A stretch of 64,000 nucleotides of DNA from Halocaridina rubra (lineage: Eukaryota; Arthropoda; Malacostraca; Decapoda; Atyidae): the NCBI GenBank assembly GCA_037179515.1, contig JAXCGZ010005683.1, positions 174,021 through 238,020 on the forward strand, given 5' to 3'. Position 1 is the stretch's first letter; every line of letters starts with the position of its first letter. Of the stretch, positions 12,707-23,951 are shown in pieces. The position numbers and the translations under genes are program-made. Below the pieces are notes generated by a model. That model was not told where the DNA came from and did no database searches. It was given only the letters and a program-made list of their open reading frames with translations.

Positions 12707-14656
12707 ATGGCTTCGAAAACTAGCAGTGCCGTATGGGAGTTTTTCTTGAAAACATCCAATGATAATGCTCAATGTCTTTTGTGCAAACAAATGTACTCGC
12801 AAAAAGGATGTGGAACCACTAATTTGAAAAATCACTTAAAATCCAAACATGAAGAACAATATGCTGAGATGCAAAAAGAAGAAAAGAAAAGTGCCGAGAA
12901 AAAAGGGCTCTGAAAAAATGCCTATTCAGAAAGTGAAGTATGGGATCAGACAGGTGCGAATGGAGGAGTACCACAACCTTACAACTACGAAAGTGTGGGA
13001 TATTTCTCATCCAAAGACCAAAGAAATTGACAGATATATATCTGAAATGTTAGTGATGGATGACCTCCCATTCAGCCATGTGGAAGATGTGAGATTTATG
13101 AGAGTCATGTCCAAGGCTGTCCCACAATACAAATTAAAACAATAGAACTTCTACTCCACAATGATTTACACAAACATTTATGATGCTGTTCGTAGCCAAG
13201 TGAAGAAGATGATTAATAAGATCACAAATACTAAGGAGAACAAAATGTCGTTCAGTACAGATGTGTGGTCTGACACCTCGGCTGGTGTTTAACTATTATG
13301 TCTACCCGCGCATGCCATTACTTGTGATTTTGAGAGGATAAACTTTGTTGTGGGCACCAAGCCATTAGAGGAAAGGCACATTGTGATTATATTTCCAGAA
13401 AATTCAACGACATGTTGGACAGACAGGAAATTTCTCACAACAGTGTGCACTTTGTAGTGATTGACTCTGGAGCAAACATGAAGAAAGCTCCTTTCCTGTC
13501 TGGATATTAAATAACTTGGATTGTGCTGTACATAAAGTACAGTTAATTGTCAAACAAGGCTTCCAGTCACAAAAAGAAATTAGTTATTTAATTGTGAAGT
13601 GTAGGAAGCTTGCCACACACTTCCAACATTAAACTATGGCCCAGGATGAACTAAAGAAAATCCAGGGACAGCTACAGTTACCCAACCTAAAAGTTGTCCA
13701 CGATTCACCAACAAGGTGGAACAGCATGCTACACATGCTTAGAAAGACTGCAGAAATGAAGGAACCCCTATGTGTATATGTGGCAAACAACCATTAACTG
13801 CCACAGTGTGCTATCACAGTGTGTAAGATCTTTAGAACCATATGAGGAACTTACCAATAAAACGAGTCATTCTGCCTCAACGGTAGCTGATGTAATACCC
13901 CTCATTTTATGTCTCAAGAATGTTCTTCGGTCAACATTAGTTGGGTCCTCAGAGTCAGACCTCTCCACTACATGACTCAAACTCAGATGACAAAGTGAAT
14001 ATTACCAGAAAGGTGTGGAAATAATCAACGAGCTGAAAAAACCATGAAGGCAGAAACTGAGAAGAAATTTGCAGGACTAGAAATGGACAACAATTACAGA
14101 GTGGAAACTTATCTTGGCCCATGTTATGAAGGACTATGTTTCTCACCCTCACATATTGCAAAGTTGGTGCAAGGAACAGTAGCTCAGCTATGTGATGATC
14201 ATTATGAGATTACATGTGTTGCTGTTGCTGAGGACGAAAAACCAACAAAGAGGAAAAAAAGCGATGATTCACCCAAAGCCAGCACTTCACAAAGCACAGA
14301 CACTTCTTTGTAAGGTGCAATGGCATTGATCTTAGCATCCAGCAGCGACGAAGAATCAGAGAAGAATGCAAAAGCAAGCACAACTGACATGGTTCATGAA
14401 TACCATAAAGAAAAGAGACTCTGATCTGATGAAGACCCATTGAAATGGTGGGCAACACACATCACCAAATACCCCTACATTAGGAAAACTTGCCCAACAA
14501 TACCTGAGTTGTCCTCCAAGTAGCGTTGCTAGTGAACAGCTATTAAGTGGTGCTGGCAATATATATGATGAAAAGATAAGCCGTTTAAAAGGAGAAAAAG
14601 CAGAACAGTTACTCTTTTTGAAGAAAAATTTGCTACTTCTAAAGTTTGATTACTAA
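12707..14656 (+). pseudogene. hAT-superfamily transposase relic, ZBED-like, with BED zinc finger
   Basis: The ATG at 12707 has strong context (A at -3, G at +4) and opens 68 codons (to 12913) with a BED finger: AVWEFF, C-x2-C in QCLLCKQ, and H-x4-H in LKNHLKSKHEE. The rest is readable only by changing frame: LPFSHVED and FMRVMSKAVPQYKL (13062-13137), SFSTDVWSD (near 13250, first catalytic Asp region), VHFVVIDSGANMKKA (near 13447), DSPTRWNSMLHMLRK (near 13703), LEPYEELTNKTSHS (near 13833), LGPCYEG where the family usually has LDPR (near 14113), WWATHITKYP (near 14444) and the dimerisation segment SSVASEQLLSGAGNI, ending KFDY-stop at 14656. At least five frameshifts or stops make it non-functional. 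Known hAT transposases cut and paste DNA with short inverted repeats and 8-bp target duplications. I could not identify the ends. Confidence 0.88.
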
Positions 14657-14944
14657 ATATGGCAGCTTGTAAGTAGTAGCATAACTAGAATAGCTAAAAA
14701 TGGTAGGCAGTTTAAGTTTGCCACTTTCCAATGGTGAAGGTTGGGGAAAGTGGTTGGTGGGATGCGTGACGAGTTGGGTCCCCGTTCCGCATCCTGGTAA
14801 CACACTTAAATGTAGTATGTCATGTACTATGTACTATGAATGTACTACGTAGTACATATTTTACATAAATATTTATGTGTGGCTGAAACTCATCACTCAA
14901 TAGTGTATAATTAATAGTAATATATATAAATGATTGTGACGTGT
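14657..14944. other. Noncoding sequence 3' of the hAT relic, with an 18-bp perfect palindrome
   Basis: No gene. It contains a hairpin GGATGCG/CGCATCC (14760-14766 with 14788-14794) and repeated GTACTATG-like words leading into the perfect palindrome ATGTACTACGTAGTACAT at 14840-14857. This is probably part of the decayed transposon. Confidence 0.55.
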
Positions 14945-15115
14945 AAAAAAAAATCCGCATCCACATCCGCCACCACGGATGTGGAGGAGCAAATAATCCG
15001 CAACTGCATCCTCATCCTCAAAAATATTTAAAACTCCGCACTTTTATCCGCAACCGCATTTTATGAAAATACATATCCGGCTCCGCCTATGCCTCCTCGG
15101 ATCTCTATAACTTAG
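14945..15115 (+). repeat. ATCCGC-rich subterminal region, probably the hAT 3' end
   Basis: Repeated ATCCGC, GCATCC and CCGCACC-like words, plus a 10-bp-stem hairpin (14960-14969 with 14976-14985, six-base loop). Subterminal motifs of this kind often bind hAT transposases. The link to the relic upstream rests on position and motif style. No matching 5' subterminal block was found. Confidence 0.5.
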
Positions 15116-15128
15116 TATCCGATACATC

Positions 15129-15475
<347 letters not shown>

Positions 15476-15540
15476 AAGCTTCAACTTGTCTGTGCCGTTC
15501 TATATTCAAATGGGGAATAATCGTGATATATACAGAGGCA

Positions 15541-15880
<340 letters not shown>

Positions 15881-15930
15881 GCTATACTAGACATGAAAGC
15901 ATTCTATTTGAATTCCTTTTTGTTCATATT

Positions 15931-17491
15931 ACAGTTTCTCCTAACCTTATCCTTTCTTCACGCAAAGTTCACAAGTTTCTTCGCTCGCTAAAGACGAACA
16001 AAGCATCTGGTAATGATGGTGTCCCTGCAAGGTTCCTTAAGGAGTTTGAGGATGAACTGGTACCCGTGCTTTGCCATCTTTTTAGCCTCCTTCTATCAAC
16101 CAGTATCTATCCTTCCTCTTGGAAGCATGCTCTAGTGCAACCTGTCCCTAAGAAGGGTGACCGCTTTATTCCTTCAAACTAGCGACCTGACCCATTGCAA
16201 TAATCTCTTCTATTGCTAAAGTCCTTTAAAACTTTGCTCAATGCTCACTTCTTGAAATGCCGTGACTCTAACTCACTTATCTCCCATCACCAGTACGGTT
16301 TCTGCAAAGCAAGATCCACTGGAGACCTCCTGCCTATCTTACTCATGTATGGTCATATTCTCTGAGGAACTATGGGGAATCCTTTGTCATCGCCATTGAT
16401 ATCTTTAAAGCTTTTGACAGAATCTGGCCCAAGGCTCTGTTGGCCAAACTCCTTGCCTATGGCTTTACCCCTTCTCTCTGTTCTCAGATTTCCATCTTTT
16501 CTCTGACCATTTTATATCTGTAATTGTTCACGGTGCAACATTTATCCCATTCCCTGTTGCCAGTGGTGTTCCACAGGGCTCTGTTTTTTTGCCTACTCTG
16601 TTCCTTCTCTTCATCAATGATCTTCTACAAGCAGCATCTTCCCTTCTTCTTCACCCCTTTGCCGACGATTTTACCCTTCACTTTTCCTTTGCCTATTCTT
16701 CACAACCTTAATCTGCTACTTGTAAGCAGTCTCGTATCACTCTTTCTTCTACTCTCAACTCCGATTTGCAGAGGGTATATGAGTGAGGCACTCAAAATTT
16801 AATTAAATTCAATTCCTCCAAGACACAGTTTCTGGCCATCTCTTTATCTTCTTCTCCTTCTGCTAGCCCTACTGTCTTCGGAACTAATGAAATTTACCCT
16901 ATTAATTCTATCAACTTATTAGGAATCCATATAGCCTCCTACGTGTCTTGGAGGAATCAAATAATCCAAATTTTTGAATCTGCATCCAAAAAATTGGGGG
17001 TTCTGTTTCGAGTTCATCATTACTTTTTCTCTTTACAGTTACTAAAAACTATAAAGATCTTATCCGTCTCTGCTTAGAATACTGCTCACACATCTGGGAT
17101 GCTTCTTCTTATACTTACCTCCTTGATAGAGTTGAATATAAGGCAGTCAGACTCATTAATGAACCTTCTTTTACTTCTAATTTGGATTCTCTCTCTCTTC
17201 GCCGTAAGATCTCATCCCTTTCTCTTTTCTATCGCTACTACTTCCATTGCTGCTCTGATGAGTTGGCAAGTTGCATCTTTCCCCCATTGACGAGGCCGCG
17301 AAACACTCAGCAAGTGGCCTCGTCACACAGATACTGTGTGGAGATTTGTAACTCGCGGATTGCCCGGTGCAGCGACTGCCTCTTCCCATCTACCTCAAGA
17401 CTTTGGAACTCTCTCTCCTCCTTCTGTCTTTCCAAATTCTTATGACCTATCTTCCTTCAAAAAGCAGATCTATCGTCATCTCAAGGCCTAA
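15931..17491 (+). pseudogene. Second non-LTR retrotransposon reverse transcriptase, decayed
   Basis: Readable in several frames on the plus strand: HKFLRSLKTNKASGNDGVPA and FLKEFEDELVPVLCHLF (15976-16080), WKHALVQPVPKKGD (motif near 16120), HHQYGFCKARST (16288), VASGVPQGSVF then LFLLFINDLL (motif B, 16558), FADDFTLHFSF (motif C, 16660), LEYCSHIWDASSYTYL and LDRVEYKAVRLINEPS (17078-17170), LSLRRKISSLSLFYRYY (17190), STSRLWNSL (17390), and LSSFKKQIYRHLKA-stop ending at 17491. It has many frameshifts and stops. It differs clearly from LINE-A. I assign it to the jockey/I-like non-LTR group without certainty of clade. Confidence 0.82.
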
Positions 17492-17689
17492 TCCTCCATA
17501 TCTCTAGGTCCTCAGTACGTTGACTATTTTTCAGTCTGTCTTTTTCCTTTGTGTATCATTACCTCATCTCTGCCTTATCCATAACCATTTTATTTTCCTT
17601 TGTCTTAATGTGTTCTCGTGCCAAGGCCTTTATTGATGAGAGCAGTTTTTTTTTTTTGCCTGTCCCGGTGTCACACTCCAAAAAAAAAA
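17492..17689 (+). other. Presumed 3' UTR of the decayed RT, with T and A homopolymers
   Basis: No gene. It follows the RT stop directly and includes a T12-like run (about 17646-17657) and an A10 run just before 17690, which may be the remnant of the element's A-rich tail. It abuts the left arm of the palindromic repeat. Confidence 0.4.
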
Positions 17690-17947
17690 CTCACTTATGG
17701 CTTCGTTTTCGTATTTAATTCGAATCTCAAATATATGGCATTAATATTCAAATGAACACATTACCATATGTGAAAACAGTAGCGTAGTTGATAGCACATT
17801 AGCACAGCAATTATGTGTCTTAGGTTCGAGGCCCAGTCAGGGGTAAAATATGACTCATGTTTTCATATATGGCAATGTGTTTATTTGATTATTAATGCCT
17901 ATATAGCTGAGATTAAAATTAAATGCGAAACCGAAGCCACGAGTGAG
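17690..17947 (+). repeat. tRNA-like repeat enclosed by ~88 bp inverted arms
   Basis: The left arm (17690-17777) and right arm (17859-17947) are imperfect reverse complements. For example GGCATTAATATTCAAATG pairs with the CATTTGA-type and TTATTAATGCC words on the right, and CTCACTTATGGCTTCG pairs with CGAAGCCACGAGTGAG. The 81-base centre resembles a tRNA gene: A-box-like TAGCGTAGTTG (17780-17790), B-box-like GGTTCGAGGCC (17823-17833), spaced about as in a tRNA. It could be a MITE that captured a SINE, or two SINE copies fused head to head. Confidence 0.62.
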
Positions 17948-17949
17948 GT

Positions 17950-18191
<242 letters not shown>

Positions 18192-18446
18192 GATAATTTT
18201 AGGTGCCTCCTACGTCTGAGAGTGCAGTATGACTACAATCCAAAAAGAGAACAAACGTTAAAATTTAAAACATAATGGAAGTAAAATTGTCCAACATTAT
18301 AAGCCATGCACACGGTGAAGCCTTGAATCAGCCTTTTTTAAGTGTGCATTTATTCATTGCTATAAAAGGCATCCAATTGTAGGAAGTTTTCTCTTAGACC
18401 AGTATGAATGATCAAAATAATGAGAATGATAACGATAATTGCCTAC

Positions 18447-18557
18447 CACAGCTCCACCAGCCGAGTGAACTAAGACGCTATGTCCCGGGGAGACGTTTGC
18501 TAGGTCATAAACCAGAAGATAGGCAACAGTGTAACTCAAGGTCACTGCCGCTGCCAC
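18447..18557 (-). CDS. VAT-1-like quinone oxidoreductase (MDR superfamily), downstream exon, partial gene
   Basis: A 37-codon exon reading VAAAVTLSYTVAYLLVYDLA, then NVSPGHSVLVHSAGGAV. The stretch up to SVLVHSAGGAVG is the start of the nucleotide-binding fold of zinc-independent medium-chain reductases such as VAT-1 and quinone oxidoreductase, which bind NADPH and reduce quinones or enals. Splice sites: acceptor tttccacag before the exon, and donor gtaggc after it at 18446-18441, where the next residue expected is the Gly of the GGxG loop. It joins in phase 0 to the exon at 18785-18889. Further exons are not visible. The decayed RT and (AT)n arrays on the left would lie in the next intron. 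Confidence 0.78.
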
Positions 18558-18784
18558 CTGTGGAAAATTGAATTAATTCAGCTCAGGAGTTATCATCGTG
18601 CTTTATTAAGGACAAATATCAAGCTTGCATTGGAGTGAGGTGTTACTTAACTCAAACGTAATTTTAGTTTAATTGTTAAATCTATTATGTACTCCAGAGT
18701 AAAGTAATTTTTAACTGGAAGAGGTGAGACACCTAAACTGAAAACTGACTGGAGGGGGATGTGAGGAGAGATGACATGCCTTAC
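18558..18784 (-). other. Intron between the two VAT-1-like exons
   Basis: A 227-bp stretch bounded by GTAAGG (18784-18779, minus strand) and TTTTCCACAG (18567-18558). It has no coding signal of its own. Confidence 0.7.
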
Positions 18785-18889
18785 CTGTATGGGCATTGTT
18801 TCTGGAATAATATATATGTACTTGGCATTTACTGGTACTAATTCAGCCTATGCTCTATGATCTGGTAGTGCAACCACGCGGTCTCCAAC
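18785..18889 (-). pseudogene. VAT-1-like quinone oxidoreductase, upstream exon with an in-frame stop
   Basis: A 35-codon exon with two parts, VGDRVVALPDHRA and AELVPVNAKYIYIIPETMPI, separated by a TAG codon at 18850-18848. In relatives this position is usually Trp, so one TGG to TAG change explains it. The exon continues the GroES-like domain (VGDRV motif) typical of the MDR family and ends CAG at donor gtaagg. Its acceptor attattattgcag has a (TTA)n run in place of a pyrimidine tract. Either the gene copy is dead, the assembly has an error, or the stop is polymorphic. With the exon below it reads PIQ-VAAAV across the splice, which fits the family. Confidence 0.75.
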
Positions 18890-18893
18890 CTGC

Positions 18894-19141
<248 letters not shown>

Positions 19142-19235
19142 ATTATACCAAATATGGAATATTTTTTTGTATATTCCAAGACTTTCTCTCTAGCTGTCAC
19201 CCAATATGAAAGACATATATGTCTGTTGCATTTGC

Positions 19236-19336
19236 TACTTAGTGATACTTATCATACTTGTCCTTAAAACTATGGATTGAGTTAGTATTAATTACCTCCT
19301 CGCATAGAGAATTCCAATTATCAAGAACTCTTACAC
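19236..19336 (-). mobile_element. LINE-A fragment LA-4, 3' end of ORF2 only
   Basis: About 100 bp matching the antisense of the last ORF2 codons (tacttagtgatacttatcat, then ctatggattgag and attccaattatcaa). It ends at cttacac, where (CA)n begins. It lacks the hairpin and 14-bp repeats. It lies head to head with LA-5 across the (CA)n. Confidence 0.85.
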
Positions 19337-19352
19337 ACGCACACACACACAC

Positions 19353-20950
<1,598 letters not shown>

Positions 20951-21314
20951 TTGCCTAATTGTGCTTACGGGAAAGAGCCCAAAGCTCGTATCTTCCCGTC
21001 TCCTCATCGCTTCCCTTTTATACTTAGTGATACTTATCATACCTGTCCTTAAAACTATGGATTGAGATAGCATTAACTACCTCCTCGCTTAGCCAATTCC
21101 AATTATCAACTACTCTTACACTGAAAAAGTATTTCCTTACATCCTGCAAAGAAGTTTTCTTACGAAGCTTCAAACTATGACCTCTAGTTCTAGAGCCAGC
21201 CATATCAAAATATCGATCCCTATCCACTCTATCATAACCATGAAGGAATTGAAAGACTGTTACCATATCCCCCTCAACCTTCTAGCTTCGAGTGATGGTA
21301 AGTCTAATTCCCTC

Positions 21315-22385
21315 TAATTCCCAAGGCTCGGTACTGGGTCCTCTATTATTCATCGTATATCTAAATGATCTGGATTCGGATATCAGTAGTAACCTAAGTA
21401 AATTCGCAGACGACACTAAAATAGGTAGAACTATAAATGGAAAAGAAGACATTCATGCTTTACAGGAAGATCTAAATAGATTATCTGAATGGTCGGACAA
21501 ATGGCAAATGGAATTTAATGTTGAAAAATGTAAAGTAGTTAAAATGGGTACTATAAAAGACAATACTAGTTATAAGCTAAATAACCATGAAATCATGAGT
21601 TCTCAGTGTGAAAGGGATTTGGGAGTTCTTGTGAGTAGTAGTCTTAAGCCAAGAGAGCAATGCACAGCAGTCAGAAATAAAGCAAACAAAATTTTAGGAT
21701 TTATCTCAAGAAGCGTCAGCAATAGGACGGAAAAAGTTATTTTGCAGCTCTATCTTGCATTAGTTAGGCCCCATTTAGATTATGCTGTGCAATTCTGGTC
21801 ACCCTATTATAGAATGGAAATTGAATCCTTGGAGAGAGTGCAACGAAGAATGACCAAGATGATACACAATATCAGAAATCTACCATATGAGGACAGATTA
21901 AAAAAACTTAATCTACATTCTCTAGAGAGGCGAAGAGTTAGGGGGGATATGATTGAAGTGTATAAATGGTTTAAAGGGATTAACAAGGGAGATATTAATA
22001 AAGTTTTAAAAATTCATGATCAAACCAGAACTCGTAATAATGGATTTAAGCTTGATAAATTTAGGTTCAGAAGGGAAATTGGTAAAAATTGGTTTGGTAA
22101 TAGAGTAGCTGATGCATGGAACAAGCTTCCTAGTAGGATAGTAAATGCCAATACCTTAGACACCTTCAAATGTAGATTAGATAGACATATGACAGAGGTA
22201 GGGTGGGTATGAATAGGTTAGTGCTTATTAGAAAAATGATAAAAAGAAAAACAGAATAAATAAGTAGAGTAGAATAGAATAGGTTAGACATGCTGAAAAT
22301 ACAATTCAAAAATGGAGCTGCCTCGTGTGTGCCAGTAGGCATGTTGCAGTGTCCTCTATTCTTATGTTCTTATGTTCTTATGTTC
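21315..22385 (+). mobile_element. Second CR1-clade LINE family, 5'-truncated insertion in LA-6
   Basis: Starts within RT motif B and ends with three copies plus of the 8-mer TTCTTATG (22359-22385). An 8-bp 3' tandem repeat is the hallmark of CR1 elements. The host LINE-A resumes at tcatcataactgag. Compared with uninterrupted copies about six bases (agcctc) are missing, and a short tctaattccc duplication lies on the left side only. No clean target-site duplication is visible. Confidence 0.9.
21322..22212 (+). pseudogene. CR1-like reverse transcriptase C-terminal fragment (~297 codons)
   Basis: One open frame from QGSVLGPLLFIVYLNDLD (motif B) through KFADDTKIG (motif C), WSDKWQMEFNVEKCKVVKMG, ERDLGVLVSS, VRPHLDYAVQFWSPYYR and LERVQRRMTKMIHNIRNL to a TGA at 22210-22212. 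It aligns residue for residue with the LINE-A C-terminus but at low identity, so it is the same clade and a different family. The 5' half is missing. Confidence 0.88.
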
Positions 22386-23322
22386 TCATCATAACTGAGA
22401 CTGCGTATTTCTGGCACCAGTTTCGTGGCATGCCTGTGAACTTTTTCAAGCTTAGCTATGTGCTTTTTCAAGTGTGGATTTCAAATGGGGGCTGCATATT
22501 CGAATTTTGGCCTCACATAGGTTACATAAATATTTCTGAACATTTCTTTGTCCATGTGCCTGAAGACTACCCTTACATTTGATAAGAATGCATATGCTGC
22601 CCTTATTATGCCATTTATATGTATTTCTGGAGATAAAACTGCCAGTATGTTTACTCCTAGATCTCTCTCATTTTCAGTCCCTTGAAGTTGTAATCCAGCC
22701 AACGAGTAGTCAAGCTTGGGCCTTCTTGCACTTGTACCCATTCTCATTACCTTACATTTTGAAGTATTGAATTTCATTAGCCACTTATCTGACCACTCAT
22801 GCAGAATATTTTGATCTTCCTGAAATTATCTACCATTTTTCTCGTTTCCTACTTTCTTCACAATCTTTGCAGCATCTGAAAACATATTCATGAATGAATT
22901 TACTGACTCTGGTAGGTCATTTACATATACAAGGAACAAAAGTGGCCCTAAAACTGAACCTTGTGCAGCTCCACTACTAACTCTTCTCCATTCAGACACT
23001 GAGTGTCTTACTCTAACCCTCTGTTCCCTTCCTTCTAAGTAAGTTTTTATCCATTCCAAGACATTTCCACCTATTCTAGCCATTGTTTGCAGCTTCCTAA
23101 AATGTCTCCCATGTGGAACAGTGTCAAACGCTTCCTGGAAGTCTAGGAATATGTAATCTACCCAGCCCTCTTTTTCCTGTAAGATTCGGCTTACCTCATC
23201 ATAAAATTCTAATAAGTTTGTTACTGTTGATTTACCTTCTCTGAAGCCATGTTGCCTCACTGACATAAAGTTGAAGGATTCCAAGTGAAGAGAGATATGT
23301 TTCCTTAGCAGTTTCTCCATAT

Positions 23323-23368
23323 GCAATCTCGTCTCTCCCAGAAGAGAGCTGTGAACTAACATCTAATT
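23323..23368 (-). other. Scrap of LINE-A ORF1 joined to the LA-6 reverse transcriptase
   Basis: GCAATCTCGTCTCTCCCAGA and the bases after it match the coiled-coil part of ORF1 (compare 28780-28825). It sits directly after RT sequence (ctccat), so about 2 kb of element is missing between the two, an internal deletion or a template jump. Confidence 0.7.
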
Positions 23369-23849
23369 GTGTGATTACCCAAGTGTGATTACCTAATTGT
23401 GTTTACGGGAAAGAGCCCAAAGCTCGTATCTTCCCGTCTCCTCATCGGTTCCATTTTATACTTAGTGATACTTATCATACGTGTCCTTAAAACTATGGAT
23501 TGAGATAGCATTAACTACCTCCTCGCTTAGCCAATTCCAATTATCAACTACTCTTACACTGAAAAAGTATTTCCTTACATCCTGCAAAGAAGTTTTCTTA
23601 CGAAGCTTCAAAATATGACCTCTAGTTCTAGAGCCAGCCATATCAAAATATCGATCCCTATATACTCTATCATAACCATAAAGAAATTTAAAGACTGTCA
23701 CCATATCCCTCCCTCACTCTTCTAGCTTCGAGTGATGGTAAGTCTAATTTCCTCAGCCTCTCCTCATAACTGAGATTTTGTATTTTTGGCACCAGTTTCG
23801 TGGCATGTATTTGAACTTTTTCAAGCTTAGCTATGTGCTTTTTCAAGTG
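23369..23849 (-). mobile_element. LINE-A fragment LA-7, 3' ~480 bp
   Basis: Tail with two 14-bp repeats, the hairpin, then the ORF2 C-terminus (open 23704-23462, ends DTYDKYH). It is truncated at tttcaagtg, which merges into the (TG)n of LA-8. A frameshift lies at ccctccctcac. Confidence 0.9.
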
Positions 23850-23951
23850 TGTGTGTGTGTGTGATTACCTAATTGTGATTACCTAATTGTGTTTACGGGA
23901 AAGAGCCCAAAGCTCGTATCTTCCCGTCTCCTCATCGCTTCCATTTTATAC

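Larger units (their letters stand above)
20951..23322 (-). mobile_element. LINE-A copy LA-6, interrupted by another CR1-type element
   Basis: The 3' part is 20951-21314 (hairpin, ORF2 C-terminus open at 21266-21024) and the remainder is 22386-23322 (RT, open at 22777-22481 and 23362-22826). Between them sits the plus-strand element at 21315-22385. RT variants such as SGAAQGSVLG (motif B, VPQ changed to AAQ) and MFSDAAKI (motif C, ADD changed to SDA) mean the active site is destroyed. The 5' end breaks off in the RT at a junction to an ORF1-derived scrap. Confidence 0.88.

Noticed and set aside
17778..17858. A functional tRNA gene
   Set aside because: A and B boxes are tRNA-like, but no cloverleaf with a proper acceptor stem is evident and related copies occur nearby. 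A SINE-type repeat fits better.
18848..18850. RNA editing or readthrough of the VAT-1-like TAG codon
   Set aside because: Nothing in the sequence supports it over a simple nonsense mutation or sequencing error.
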